This document shows positions 8,385 to 18,300 of a stretch of 56,835 bases of DNA, piece by piece; position 1 is the stretch's first letter; each line of letters starts with the position of its first letter. Both the position numbers and the translations under genes were made by a program. Origin of the DNA: a bacterium (lineage in GTDB: Bacteria; Bdellovibrionota_C; UBA2361; RFPC01); contig JAUIBK010000024.1 of the NCBI GenBank assembly GCA_030428205.1, positions 1 to 56,835 of the forward strand. Direction: 5' to 3'. Under the pieces are notes generated by a model. That model was not told where the DNA came from, did no database searches, and saw only the letters and a program-made list of their open reading frames with translations.

Positions 8385-9317
8385 CTACTCTCCTTCCCCC
8401 CGGATCTTCTTTTCATTATCGAGATACCACGTCTGTAATTCAGCAAAGAGCTGCACCGCTTGATCTGGTGTCTGCACTCCTCGCTCTGTGATAACTCCTG
8501 TAAGAGCTTTGAGTGGGAGAACGTCGTGAGAGAAGACGTGCTTCTCATAGGTGAAATCATCAAGATTTTTCTTGCGAGCCTCGCGAAATGCCAATTCGCT
8601 TCGCTCATCCCAAAAGCTGAACTTATTGCAGGTGAGCAATACGTAGCATGCTATCTGGTAGCTACGAAGTTGAGAGATAAGGCTTGCCGAGCCCGGTCCG
8701 AGTACTACTTGTTCACGAGCGTTAAGGGTGAGGCCACCAAAGAAGGCGAGATCGATTTCTTCAATGACGTGAGAAATCGCATACTCGCTTACAACTTGAT
8801 AGGTAAAGCCGTGCTCATTGAGGTGTCTTACGATCTTGTCTGTTTTAATCTGATCCTGTCCAGCAACGCATATATGGGGGCGTTTATCTTTCTTTGCGCA
8901 GTAGGCAAGGAGTGCAAGCAGGGTACTGCTGTGAGAATGAACAAGGAGCTTTGTTTCGTGAGTGATAAGTTCCATGGCGTGTTTGACAGAGCTTTTCCGA
9001 CGCGCCCGTTTGAGTGCTAAGATCTCTACGAGGTAGGTGTGGAGATCTTTTGGTGTCGTGTCGGGGTGTTCGTCGATGTAGCGAACGAGCTTTTGGAGAT
9101 CGAGTGAGAGGTTTGACATTCGCGGGCGACTCGCCAAGAAGAGGTCGTAGAGGTGTAGTAACTCCATACGAAAATTTGATATTGAGCGGTCACCAACAAA
9201 GTTCTTTAGGGTGTCCATCAGTGCATGAACAAAGTCGACGGCCAAGGCATCAGACCCGTAGGTCCTGTCGAGTCGAACAAGTTGACTATTGAGTGTGGGG
9301 AGAAGACTTACTTCCAT
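8385..9317 (-). CDS. eIF2B-alpha/MtnA-like (IF-2B family) protein
   Basis: A 310-residue protein whose C-terminal two thirds follow the initiation-factor 2B subunit family: V-H-S-H-S-S-T near residue 131, I-C-V-A-G-Q-D-Q (a strand-loop where the family has a sugar-phosphate site), A-F-F-G-G-L-T-L-N and the final C-Y-V-L-L-T-C-N-K-F-S-F. Bacterial members include methylthioribose-1-phosphate isomerase and ribose-1,5-bisphosphate isomerase; the match to either is too weak to name the substrate. A ribosome site GGAAG precedes ATG 9317. It follows the transporter gene by 19 bases on the same strand and is probably co-transcribed. Confidence 0.7.
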   Translation of the reverse strand: MEVSLLPTLNSQLVRLDRTYGSDALAVDFVHALMDTLKNFVGDRSISNFRMELLHLYDLFLASRPRMSNLSLDLQKLVRYIDEHPDTTPKDLHTYLVEILALKRARRKSSVKHAMELITHETKLLVHSHSSTLLALLAYCAKKDKRPHICVAGQDQIKTDKIVRHLNEHGFTYQVVSEYAISHVIEEIDLAFFGGLTLNAREQVVLGPGSASLISQLRSYQIACYVLLTCNKFSFWDERSELAFREARKKNLDDFTYEKHVFSHDVLPLKALTGVITERGVQTPDQAVQLFAELQTWYLDNEKKIRGEGE

Positions 9318-9336
9318 GACGGTTCTTCCTTGTCGC

Positions 9337-10656
9337 TTACCAGAAATAGAGGAGTGTTAAGTAGCCAGCTGAGATAAAGATAGTAAGAGCGGTAATAGGA
9401 ATAGACTCTTTGAGAAACTCTTTAAAGCCGATCTTGATTCCTTTTGATTCTGCGATGGCAACGGTGACAACATTAGCAGAGGCCCCAATCAGGCTTCCAT
9501 TCCCTCCAAAACATGCTCCAAGAGCTAGTGCCCACCAAAGAAGCCCTGCCTTTGGGTGATTCAGAAACATAGGGCTGGAGAGGAGTTCTTTGAGGACTGG
9601 GATCATGACTGCCACAAACGGAATATTGTCGACTATTGCCGAAAGTATGGCAGATGCGAAGAGCACAATCATCATCAGTACCCAGAGGTTGTCCGTAATT
9701 GATGTGAGTTGGTGAGCAAGAATCTCAAGAATTCCTACTTCTTCCATTCCTCCTACAACGACAAAGAGGCCTGCAAAAAAGAGAAGGGTAGGCCACTCAA
9801 CCTTGGCAAAGAGATGATGGAGATTTAATTCGCGGTGAAATACGGCTAGCATGATAGTAGCGCCGAGCATAGCGATCACAGCTGGTTCCATGTGTGTAAT
9901 GGAGTGTGAAAAGAATCCGAGGATTACGAGAATAAAAACTGTGACCGAGCGAATAGTAATACTTTTCGGGATACGTAGTGAGCGCTCTTGACGTTTAAGG
10001 TCTTCGAGCATGAGGTTGCTGGCAAAGAGCCAAGAGAAATTATCGTTTCGAGACTTGATGATATCTCGCTTCGTCCATTTCCAGAGAGCAAACATCGCAG
10101 CGATAGATACGAGTACAGGTGCAGTGAGATACTGCAAGAATGAGCCAAAGGTCAGCCCAGGAACCTGCGAGCCGATTAAGATATTTGGCGGATCTCCGAT
10201 AAGCGTTGCTGCCCCACCGATATTAGAAAGAAAAATGACACTTAAGATAAAGATCTTTGGCGGGAGTCCCATTCCTTGAGAAAGGGAGATCATCAGGGGT
10301 GCCATAATAAGCACGGTTGTTACGTTGTCGAGAAAAGCTGAGAAGACAGCCGTAGACAGGCCAATAAGCATAAAGATTAAGACAGGATTTCCACGAGTGA
10401 GAATGCCGAGCTTGATTGCCATCCAATCAAAAATCTTTACTTCGCGTAACGCTTCGACGAGTAGCATCATACCCAGCAGAAGACAGATCGTATCAAAATC
10501 AACCGCATGAATGGCGTGTTCGAAATCAAGGTAACCAAATGTGATCAGAAAGAACGCACCAACAAGTACAATGATTGTCTTGTCGATCTTCTCAGTGAGG
10601 ATACCAATAAAAACACCGACGAAGACGGTGAGGACAACTATTTGTGCAGGATCCAT
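9337..10656 (-). CDS. ArsB/NhaD/SLC13-type ion transporter
   Basis: A 439-residue protein with about 11 hydrophobic segments. The signature S-N-I-G-G-A-A-T-L-I-G-D-P-P-N-I-L-I-G near residue 164 and the repeated S-A-I-V-D-N-I-P-F-V-A and L-G-A-C-F-G-G-N-G-S-L-I-G-A blocks are typical of the ion-transporter superfamily containing NhaD Na+/H+ antiporters, ArsB and the human P protein. It acts in the inner membrane; the ion is not certain, but the G-D-P-P-N form is common in NhaD and P-protein relatives. It is the first gene of a two-gene minus-strand operon with the eIF2B-like gene. Confidence 0.85.
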   Translation of the reverse strand: MDPAQIVVLTVFVGVFIGILTEKIDKTIIVLVGAFFLITFGYLDFEHAIHAVDFDTICLLLGMMLLVEALREVKIFDWMAIKLGILTRGNPVLIFMLIGLSTAVFSAFLDNVTTVLIMAPLMISLSQGMGLPPKIFILSVIFLSNIGGAATLIGDPPNILIGSQVPGLTFGSFLQYLTAPVLVSIAAMFALWKWTKRDIIKSRNDNFSWLFASNLMLEDLKRQERSLRIPKSITIRSVTVFILVILGFFSHSITHMEPAVIAMLGATIMLAVFHRELNLHHLFAKVEWPTLLFFAGLFVVVGGMEEVGILEILAHQLTSITDNLWVLMMIVLFASAILSAIVDNIPFVAVMIPVLKELLSSPMFLNHPKAGLLWWALALGACFGGNGSLIGASANVVTVAIAESKGIKIGFKEFLKESIPITALTIFISAGYLTLLYFW

Positions 10657-10876
10657 AGAACCAGCCTTTACTACAGTTTTGAGTCAAGGAAGAGAGGTGA
10701 TTGATGCTCGATGCGAGTCACCATCTGTGGGTGGTGCCTCCCCAGACGAATACCCAATTGCGATGGAAAAGAATTGAGTCTGCTATGTACTACGATTTGA
10801 GTTCTAAGCAAAGGGGTAAGGGGAAAAAACATTTGTGAGTTGTTCGCTCAAGTTATTGATATTACGAGTGAGTTGC

Positions 10877-10895
10877 TGTGGATTACTGTGGATAA
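10877..10895. promoter_or_regulatory. Tandem DnaA-box-like sites
   Basis: TGTGGATTA (10877-10885) and TGTGGATAA (10887-10895) stand one helical turn apart. The second is the exact complement of the consensus DnaA box TTATCCACA, and the first differs by one base. They lie within an ACGAGT/ACTCGT inverted repeat, in the 290-base gene-free stretch 10657-10946 between the transporter and the XRE gene, where I see no other feature. DnaA may regulate or titrate here, or the match may be chance. Confidence 0.45.
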
Positions 10896-10946
10896 CTCGT
10901 GTTTTTGAAAGAATGTGCGGATGAGGGCTTCTAAGGGGTGGTTATT

Positions 10947-11600
10947 TCAAAGCCCACCAAGAGTTGTGCTTTCTGAGCGTGGTTTGAGATCTATCTCGAG
11001 ATTGAGGTGGTGGAGAATCTGTTTTGTCCTCGCCAGGGTTACGTTTTCGCTCCCCTGTTCAAGATCTCTCAGTGCCCGCAGGGATACCCCAAATGTTTCT
11101 GCGAAGTGTTTCTGAGTAAACCCCATTTGTGTCCTTTGCTCTCGAATAAACTGGCCAATTTCAGTCGAAGGTACCTTACGAGCACGAGGTGCTCCTCTAG
11201 GTGAAAGTCTCTTCCTTGCGAGCTTCAATGCTGGTGTATTCTTCCACTGGAGATATTGAAGTGGAGAAACTCCGCGAAAATCGGGGAAAGCCCGATTGCA
11301 CCGCATGGCATTAAGAGCGTGGTTGAGATCTGTGGGGATATCATTACTTGTGAATGCTATGGCATGGGGGAGCTCCGTTAAGAGTGCTGGAAGGAGTTCA
11401 TAGACACGAGGCTCTAGCTTTCCAGCCTTGAGGAGATCTTCTAGAGTCACCTTCGTTTTACGGGGAGGAATCAGGTTTGATGTAAGAAGCCCTAGGAAGC
11501 CGAGCCAGCTCATTGTGCGTTGAAAATAAGCTTTCTTGCGTTCTTGATGTAATATGCGATTGAGCTTCTGCGCTGTGGCGATAATATCATTTTGGCTCAT
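10947..11600 (-). CDS. XRE-family regulator with N-terminal extension, antitoxin-like
   Basis: A 217-residue protein. The last 70 residues form a Cro/CI-type helix-turn-helix (I-G-Q-F-I-R-E-Q-R-T-Q-M-G-F-T-Q-K-H-F-A-E-T-F-G, cut here by hyphens, then S-L-R-A-L-R-D-L-E-Q-G). The first 140 residues are an unrecognised domain with a short hydrophobic stretch (L-G-F-L-G-L-L) and an S-P-L-Q-Y-L-Q-W motif. Its start overlaps the end of the nucleotidyltransferase-like gene by 14 bases, so the two are translated as an operon. It likely binds the inverted repeat at 12080-12103 and represses the pair, as in toxin-antitoxin systems. Confidence 0.75.
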   Translation of the reverse strand: MSQNDIIATAQKLNRILHQERKKAYFQRTMSWLGFLGLLTSNLIPPRKTKVTLEDLLKAGKLEPRVYELLPALLTELPHAIAFTSNDIPTDLNHALNAMRCNRAFPDFRGVSPLQYLQWKNTPALKLARKRLSPRGAPRARKVPSTEIGQFIREQRTQMGFTQKHFAETFGVSLRALRDLEQGSENVTLARTKQILHHLNLEIDLKPRSESTTLGGL

Positions 11601-12075
11601 GCTTTGCGTCCTCTAAGATTTGGGAGAGATCGACTTCGTATTGTTTGGCAAGGTTCATAAAGAGTGCTGATGGAGGTGATGCGAGGTACTCAATAAGAAG
11701 TGCGCGGTTTTTATGAGGAGCTTTGAGTGCTTTGGATAAAAGCACATATTCAGGCAGAGCATACGTTACCTGAACATAGACACCGTCAAAGAGTGGGAGG
11801 TAGGATGTTTCCTTAGGCATCCAAATCTCACGACTGAGGATATCGTAGTGCTTCCCTAATGGTTCGAGAAGGTCGTTGAGTTTTTTCACTACATCGTACT
11901 GGGCGTTTGTATAAGCATCGATGTCAGCAGTTTGAAAAAGAGTCAGTGAGCAGTTGGCTTCAAGAAGAGCGTTTTGACCGATGACCTGAAAATAACATGC
12001 TGCAATTGAGGGGAGTTCCTCTTGCTTGTTACTTTCGATTATCCAGTCATCGAGTTCTTTAAAAATCTCCCTCAT
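11587..12075 (-). CDS. Nucleotidyltransferase-like protein, partner of the XRE regulator
   Basis: A 162-residue protein. T-A-D-I-D-A-Y near residue 49 matches the metal-binding D-x-D strand of minimal nucleotidyltransferases, and L-P-E-Y-V-L-L-S-K-A-L-K-A-P-H-K-N-R is the helical region often found in DUF6036-like toxins. The upstream G-S or G-G motif is absent (G-Q-N-A-L-L-E-A-N instead), so the fold may be altered. The gene is first in the operon and starts directly beneath a near-consensus promoter; the predicted transcription start falls at or within a few bases of the ATG, so the mRNA may be leaderless. It is not closely similar to the nucleotidyltransferase at 3739-4185. Confidence 0.6.
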   Translation of the reverse strand: MREIFKELDDWIIESNKQEELPSIAACYFQVIGQNALLEANCSLTLFQTADIDAYTNAQYDVVKKLNDLLEPLGKHYDILSREIWMPKETSYLPLFDGVYVQVTYALPEYVLLSKALKAPHKNRALLIEYLASPPSALFMNLAKQYEVDLSQILEDAKHEPK

Positions 12076-12079
12076 GCTC

Positions 12080-12109
12080 CTATTATACGATATTGTATAA
12101 TAGTGTCAA
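12080..12109 (-). promoter_or_regulatory. Sigma70 promoter with embedded operator for the XRE pair
   Basis: On the minus strand TTGACA (12104-12109) and TATAAT (12082-12087) are both exact consensus with a 16-base spacer. The inverted repeat CTATTATAC (12080-12088) and GTATAATAG (12095-12103), 9-base arms and a 6-base gap, covers the -10 box and most of the spacer. A repressor here would block polymerase directly. The start codon is 6 bases past the -10 box, which leaves no room for a leader. Confidence 0.85.
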
Positions 12110-12190
12110 GGCGAAGGTGGTTTTATAAGTATTTCAACATATTACCTGAGCAATGCGAGCCATCTAGAGAGGCCGGACCTATTTTTCGTT

Positions 12191-12280
12191 GCTATTTTCT
12201 TGAACTTTATTCTCCGTGGCACAGAACTGGATGTAATACCAGTAGACCGTGCCACGGAGAATAAAGTTCAAGAAAATGGC
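12191..12280. repeat. Long hairpin repeat, copy 2 (90 bp)
   Basis: Arms 12191-12222 and 12249-12280 match at 31 of 32 positions, the one exception being a possible G-U pair, around a 26-base loop. The loop resembles that of copy 1 (AGAACTGG-x-TGTAAT in both). Unlike copies 1 and 3 it sits between diverging genes, in the 332-base gap 12076-12407, so it cannot be serving as a shared terminator. Arm sequence TTTAT/ATAAA replaces the T-run/A-run of the other copies on both sides. Confidence 0.9.
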
Positions 12281-12407
12281 TGATGAAGCCTAATATGCCT
12301 GGATGTGAAACACCCCCTGATTTACGCCCCATAACTTTTATGAAGACGAGTCTCGCGGTCTAAGCGCCTGGGGCTCGATCTGAGACGGTTCTGCTAAAGG
12401 GCATAAT

Positions 12408-13511
12408 ATGCGGTTTTTGTGTGCTGGAACTCTCCAGCTCGTTTTAGTCATACTGATTCTTCCACCGGCCATTCTTGCTGCCGAAGGACGCCCGAGCCTT
12501 TTAGGGACGAAATCTCCTACCGATCATTTTACAGCAAAAGTCTATCAGAGAGATCGTTCAGAAATTGTCTTTCTCCGAGAGCCGATGCCCGAGCCTGTTG
12601 TAGAAGAAAAGGCCCCCGAGCAACAACAAGAGGCCCAAAAGAACGAACAGCTTCCACAAGTTCCTCAGAGCGAAGAGGAGATCCTCGCACGTTTTGGAAA
12701 CCCCGAAGAGCAGGCACCAATCAAAGCGATTGATAATGCACACCCTGCCTTTAAGGGAATGATGGCTGCGATTAATATCGGCAACGACAAGCTTGCCTAC
12801 CGCTATGCCAAGCAGTGGCAAGACTATACGGCAAGAGTCAAGGTCGGTACCGATAAAGCAATTGCGCTTCAAGGAAAGGCAATGGAGTCGCTTGGTCATA
12901 CCGATGGCCACGGGTGGACTTCGAATGAGCGATACGATGAATACGACGAGCTTGTTGAAGAGGACCAAGCTCAAGAAAAAGAGAAACTTCTTGAGAAAGA
13001 TGGCACGCTCCTTTCTTTTCTCGATGAAAAGCTCCGCAGGCTCGTGGTTGACCCAAATGCATATGACGAGGCTGCGCAAGACCTCTGGTTTCGTGAAGAC
13101 CATGAGCGAGCCAAGATTCGACAAGCGCTGTATCACCGCGTTCCTCATGATGCAGAAGGAAAAGTAGATCTTTATTTTTTCTTTTCACCTACAGATCAAC
13201 AGAGCATTGAACTAGCGCGAGAATTGGAGCCACTTTTTCGTGCTTCGAAAAAGGATCAGAAATTCAACTTTGCGGCGCTGAGTTTGGAAAAAGCGAGTGG
13301 TATCGTACTTTCTCGATTTCGACAGGTCTCTCAAGTGACGTACCCATCGATGATTGCAGGCGAGCTCAGCTCTGTTTTTAAAGTACAGGCTGCCCCAGCT
13401 GTCGTATTGATTTCTCCGACCACGGGAGAGTCCATTCAAGAGGTCGGTATGCGAAAAGGGATGTATATCGATGAGTTGCGCAAAATGATTCAAGGAGACG
13501 TAGGGAAATGA
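12408..13511 (+). CDS. TraF-like thioredoxin-fold protein of a conjugation/T4SS cluster
   Basis: A 367-residue exported protein: signal peptide of about 25 residues ending A-I-L-A-A, a Glu/Gln-rich linker near residues 60-90, and a C-terminal thioredoxin-like region from about 240 (V-D-L-Y-F-F-F-S-P-T-D-Q, later A-A-P-A-V-V-L-I-S-P). The C-x-x-C motif is missing (P-T-D-Q instead), as in F-plasmid TraF. TraF-type proteins act in the periplasm in pilus assembly. Its stop overlaps the start of the next gene by 4 bases and a TraG-like gene follows. The TraF call rests on the fold, the missing cysteines and context. Confidence 0.6.
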   Translation: MRFLCAGTLQLVLVILILPPAILAAEGRPSLLGTKSPTDHFTAKVYQRDRSEIVFLREPMPEPVVEEKAPEQQQEAQKNEQLPQVPQSEEEILARFGNPEEQAPIKAIDNAHPAFKGMMAAINIGNDKLAYRYAKQWQDYTARVKVGTDKAIALQGKAMESLGHTDGHGWTSNERYDEYDELVEEDQAQEKEKLLEKDGTLLSFLDEKLRRLVVDPNAYDEAAQDLWFREDHERAKIRQALYHRVPHDAEGKVDLYFFFSPTDQQSIELARELEPLFRASKKDQKFNFAALSLEKASGIVLSRFRQVSQVTYPSMIAGELSSVFKVQAAPAVVLISPTTGESIQEVGMRKGMYIDELRKMIQGDVGK

Positions 13512-15355
13512 AGTTTAGCCGAGTACAAGGAATTCTTATTCCCCTTTTTGTCGTATTCATTACGAGTACTGTTCTCGCTGAAGATAACCTAGCAAAGGAA
13601 GCTCATGATCAGGCCAGTGGTAGCACCGCAATGGATAAGCAGATTCATGGAGAGAAGATATCGAACAAAAAGACTGCGGAGGAAGTTAACATTGTAGAAC
13701 GAAGCGCGACAGGGGACATGCTATTCCTGAATCCAACTACTGGTCGTCGCTCGATAATGTTTTCAGACGTATATCGTGAAGCGCTCGATGCAACACTACG
13801 AAGCCCACTCTCAGTAAGAAGCGTTACTTGGGCTCTCACCGAACCCGCAGTACATGAAGGTTTAATGGCGGCCGATCGCTTTGCAAGTGATTCTCTTAAA
13901 AATCTCTATATGGCGGAAAGGGATTATCATGAACGTATTTATAATCAACCAGATGCGAGTAACCGAATTGCCATTCATTATGGGTGTATTAAGAATGTAA
14001 TGGCGATGGGGGCAGGAAAAACCTTTGTTGAAGCGCTTCATACCTGTGGTGGAGGATATAGTCACGAAGAGCCTTCTGCGGGTGTAGCCTTTAACGGCGC
14101 AGCGACAAATCCGCTAGCGAGAGAGCCGGAAAACATGATGGATGATCCAAACAACCAACCAGAAGACGGGGCGACCCCTACGGAGGAGAAAACGAGAACC
14201 TCAATTGCGCTTCGTCTCGCGAGGCATATTGATAATCCAGCCGACTTTAACCGGTATGTCTGTGAGTTTCGAGCCCGCTTTGGAGACACAATTATAACGT
14301 ATAACTCTCTCTATGAGTCGGGAACTGGTGATATAAATTACGATCCTCTCAATGTCCCTCCCGAATTACAAGAAGGTGCCTCTTGGGAACCCGAAACGCA
14401 AGACTATTACCCTGATAGTACGGGCGCAACTGAGCTTGGGTTTAATGCAGGAAGTTGTTCGTCTTTTGGTCTTCCTTTCCGTCCACTGGAGGCTATGGTG
14501 CATGTTCAGGCCGTTGATGTGTATCAAACTCTTGCATTTCTTCTTTGGAATAAATGTGATTACGATACGGGTCTCAAATCGGATACGAGCTCTTCCGGCT
14601 ATAATACCTTAGTTAAATATGGTGATTCGAATAGTTTAGGGAACGCAGACAGCGGAGCGCTTTCATCCTCACCTCTTTTTAGGGATATGTACCCCGAAAG
14701 AGGATTACCTGATGAGGAAGACTCATGGGAAAGAAGCAGTCTTATTGATCACAGTTCTCCAGCGACTTTTGAAAGAGCGATGTCGTACCTTTCTACAGCT
14801 GGTGGGGCGGTCTCGTTTTCCTATAAAGACTTGATGAATTTCTATGAGCTCTTTCTTGAGGATCAAGCGAATGAATCTGCTCCAAACTGTGATCAAGCGT
14901 TTGACCTGATTCCCGGATATGACGCGAATAGGCCAGAACTTTCACTACTTGATGAGAACGGGCAGATGAAGACAGGGCTTGTTGGTGGGACTATACAGGT
15001 TACCGTGAGACATCAGCTGGCATATGCCTATGCAGAGAATGTTGCCAAGTTACAGCTCCTTGATGCCGTTGGATTGGCTATTGATCACGTGAGTAAAGTT
15101 ACTGGCTTAATGAGAGATGAATATACGCAAAAGAAAGCTATATCCTTGATTGTTTCTCATGTTGCTGGTGCTACCCTTAATAATTTTGGTGCAGTGATAC
15201 AAGATAAACGCCAAGCGCTTGTGAGAAATGTAGATAAGATTCTCAAGCAGTTATCTGAACATGCAGAAGGGATGGGAGCAGCTGTAAGTTTGGGTGAAAA
15301 GATGGGATCGGGTAGCAATACGGCATCGAGTTTTACGTCAGGGCAGGGAGGGTAG
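13508..15355 (+). CDS. Secreted Cys-containing protein in the T4SS cluster, unrecognised (TraH/PFL_4711-like position)
   Basis: A 615-residue protein with a signal peptide ending V-L-A-E-D near residue 25. Six to eight scattered cysteines (Y-G-C-I-K, T-C-G-G-G-Y, V-C-E-F, G-S-C-S-S, N-K-C-D-Y, N-C-D-Q) suggest periplasmic disulfides. The C-terminal 150 residues are helical. I do not recognise the family. It lies between the TraF-like and TraG-like genes, the place held in some integrative elements by TraH-like or PFL_4711-family proteins, so a T4SS assembly role is inferred from context only. Confidence 0.55.
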   Translation: MKFSRVQGILIPLFVVFITSTVLAEDNLAKEAHDQASGSTAMDKQIHGEKISNKKTAEEVNIVERSATGDMLFLNPTTGRRSIMFSDVYREALDATLRSPLSVRSVTWALTEPAVHEGLMAADRFASDSLKNLYMAERDYHERIYNQPDASNRIAIHYGCIKNVMAMGAGKTFVEALHTCGGGYSHEEPSAGVAFNGAATNPLAREPENMMDDPNNQPEDGATPTEEKTRTSIALRLARHIDNPADFNRYVCEFRARFGDTIITYNSLYESGTGDINYDPLNVPPELQEGASWEPETQDYYPDSTGATELGFNAGSCSSFGLPFRPLEAMVHVQAVDVYQTLAFLLWNKCDYDTGLKSDTSSSGYNTLVKYGDSNSLGNADSGALSSSPLFRDMYPERGLPDEEDSWERSSLIDHSSPATFERAMSYLSTAGGAVSFSYKDLMNFYELFLEDQANESAPNCDQAFDLIPGYDANRPELSLLDENGQMKTGLVGGTIQVTVRHQLAYAYAENVAKLQLLDAVGLAIDHVSKVTGLMRDEYTQKKAISLIVSHVAGATLNNFGAVIQDKRQALVRNVDKILKQLSEHAEGMGAAVSLGEKMGSGSNTASSFTSGQGG

Positions 15356-15361
15356 TAAGAA

Positions 15362-18300
15362 ATGTTTTCACTCTTAGGTTCTGTCGGTTTTATCCTCGAT
15401 GCCCAAACAGAAATAGCTCGTATTGGGCAGGTTGATGAAATTGTAGGACATTGTCTTGATGGTGGCCTCAATCTGACATCGTCAGCGTTTCATAGCGTTA
15501 CAGCTGCATTTACTACTATTGGATTTTATGCGCATGCAGATCTCTTAGAGTATGTGAATGGCCCGTTTATGAAGTGGGCCACACTTATTTATCTTCTAGC
15601 GGCTTTTGGTGGTTTGGCGGCTATGGCCTTTGGGCAACCTCCTCGAAATTATCTCTGGTTCTTTTTTGGACCAGCTGTCTTTCACTGGCTTATCGGCACA
15701 ACGGCACCGACTCAGGGGGTGGCGTGGATGATCGCTAATGAAATGCAGGATCAAAGTCAAGTCTGGAAGCATTCTGAAATTGGAATCACTCAGAGTGGAT
15801 ACTGGAAGCGAAAGCTCGTGGATAATAGTTCGTTGAGAGTAAACGTAACAAATGATGCGACGGGAGGTCCCGATGCCCCGGCAGTTGTTGCTATGCCACT
15901 TCTTTGGCTTGATGCAGTTGTCAGTGACACCGTACAGCAATTAACGAAGATTGTAGGGGTAAATAATCAAGACGATCAGGGAGGGGGAGATTGGAATCTT
16001 AAGCTCGAATCTCCCGGAGTGCTTGCTCTTCCTCACCCATATGAAGCTCTGCCTGAACGTCCTGTTTCTCCTGTTTGTGGAGACACAGCACGACCTCCAA
16101 CATATACAGTTATGTCTGGATTGAAATGGACATATCTAAACAATATTGCTTCAGCAAAAATTTCAAGCCCCCAAGCACGTGACGCTTTTACACGATTTAT
16201 GAGTAATGAGTGTGGAGATAAGTTTAATGAGGCGGTTTCTCCTGAGCTCTTTACGGCAGCTTCTAATTCTAAGGGTGATTCCGTACCAGAGTCCATTATG
16301 AAGGACTCCTATGGCACGTTAGGAAATCTGGTAAGCGTAAGTGATCGTTACGACTTTTTAAAGTACAAGTTGGCTCAACAAGTTGTCCCTTTCCCACGCT
16401 CACTACGCAAGGTTTTGAGCGATGCAACGAAAGTGAGCAATCCTGAAGGGGGTTGGCCCGGAGATGACTATACGGGTTGGTTAGAGTCGGTTAAGTGGGG
16501 AGAATCAAGTGACACAAATGCTGATAAACTCAAGGCGGTACTTCGATCTGACCGTATACGGTGTGATACCTATCTTGACATTCTCATATATTATTTGAGG
16601 TATCAGGCCGCTGAAATTTTTGTTCAAGGATTCGAAAATGCGAATCCTCAGTTGGGATGGCGTGCAAAGCACTCGGTATATGGAATGCTCTACGGATGGG
16701 ATCTTGAGCCGCGCAGTGGAGATATTGTCCCAACAGAAGACCAAATTCGCTTTGTGCAAGATCTTATCTTTGTACACCTTGTCCGTAATGAGATGGCACT
16801 CGTCCCCAAAGCGTACAAACCTAAACATTCTAGTAGCCAATTAGTTGCGCTTCATTCTGAGTCCTACAACCGAACGCTTGGTTCAGTAAGTAAATTTGCT
16901 GAGGTTTATACTTGGGCTTTGATGATGCCTTATATGCAAGGAATTGTGCTTTATCTTCTCGCCGTTGCATATCCAATGGCGTGTCTCTTTGTTGTGATTC
17001 CTGGATGGCACAAGATTATAGTTACTTGGATGAGCTTTTGGGTTTGGGCAAAGTTATGGGACCTCGGTTTTGCTGTGGTCAATGGCCTTGAGAGATCTAT
17101 TTGGGCGATGCTTGGAAATTCTGAGACGGCAAAAGTCATTAACAAGCGTGTTATGGATATGCAAGAATATGGCGGTGCCGCGTGGTTTGAGTGTGTTTCT
17201 CCCAACGAGGATTGGTACAATAACGGAGGACCCTGCTTGCGACCTCTTATAGACCTGGTGAGTAGTCCTGCATCGGGCAGCAGCGCACATACGCCACTTG
17301 TCGCAGTCGCCGATCCAGGAGCCTTTGAGAACAATCTCGCACTCTTTGATACTGCCCTTTCTCTTGGCGCTAACCTCGACTACGATCTCGCCAACGGTTA
17401 TTACATCTATATTATGGCAGCACTCTATTTTGCTGTCCCTGCAGTCACTGGTCAGATGGTGCTTGGAGCAAAAGCAGGAGCTGCTGGGATGGTCGATCGC
17501 ATGGCGTCAGATCCTGCTCAAAAAGGTGCTGGTGGTGCAACTTCTGGTTATCAAGGTGCAAAAACTCAACAGATGCTTCAAAACAAGGCTTCTGTGAGTC
17601 AAGCTGCCATAGGCAAGAGCTATCGTAAAAGTGGTCTCGCGGATCAAGCTCTTGGATATCAGAACTCTTCTGCGGAACAAGGGTTAAATTCTTCTCATCT
17701 CGGACAACAGCAGTCTGGCCATCAACGTCTTGGAAATGCAATTGCACTTTCGGCACAGGTTGCCTCAAGGAATTTTGCTCATGGCCAAGCGTTGCTTACC
17801 TCTGCGCTCGGTGGTGGAGCGAACAGAAAAGCGCATGACGCAAGAATGAAACAGCAACCTCCACAAGATGCTCAAGGACTGAGTAATAAAGCAGCAGGAG
17901 GAGGATCTGGATCAGGTGCGACCACTGGTGTCGGTGGTGTTGCTCCTGACGGACAAGGAGGTCAAGATCTTGGTATTGGTGCAGATGGTAATCCTGCCGC
18001 GAACAATGCGCTTGGGTTGTCGAGAAGTACGGCAGGAATGCAGACTGGTGGGTATGCAAAAAGACTGAACGATAAAGGTTTCAGTGGTCGCACGGGCCTT
18101 CTCGCATCACGGGCAGGTGGTGCTCTTGAAGGAGTTTTTGGAAAGAGTAACTTTGAAGGTCTGATGGGAGTTACGGGAGCTGCTCATGCGGCGATGGTTC
18201 AAACAGAAAGCGCGATTGGTGAAAACCAACAACTTGCACGGGGTGGTGCTGCCGGAATAGCAGGACATGGTGCGGGGCAACGATCGAGCGGTTATCGTTC

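Noticed and set aside
8460..9020. Plus-strand frame of 186 codons over the eIF2B-like gene
   Set aside because: The minus-strand reading shows family motifs; the plus-strand reading shows none and has no ribosome site.
12558..13148. Open minus-strand frame of 196 codons over the TraF-like gene
   Set aside because: Antisense to an exported protein with signal peptide; no start signal and no recognisable domain.
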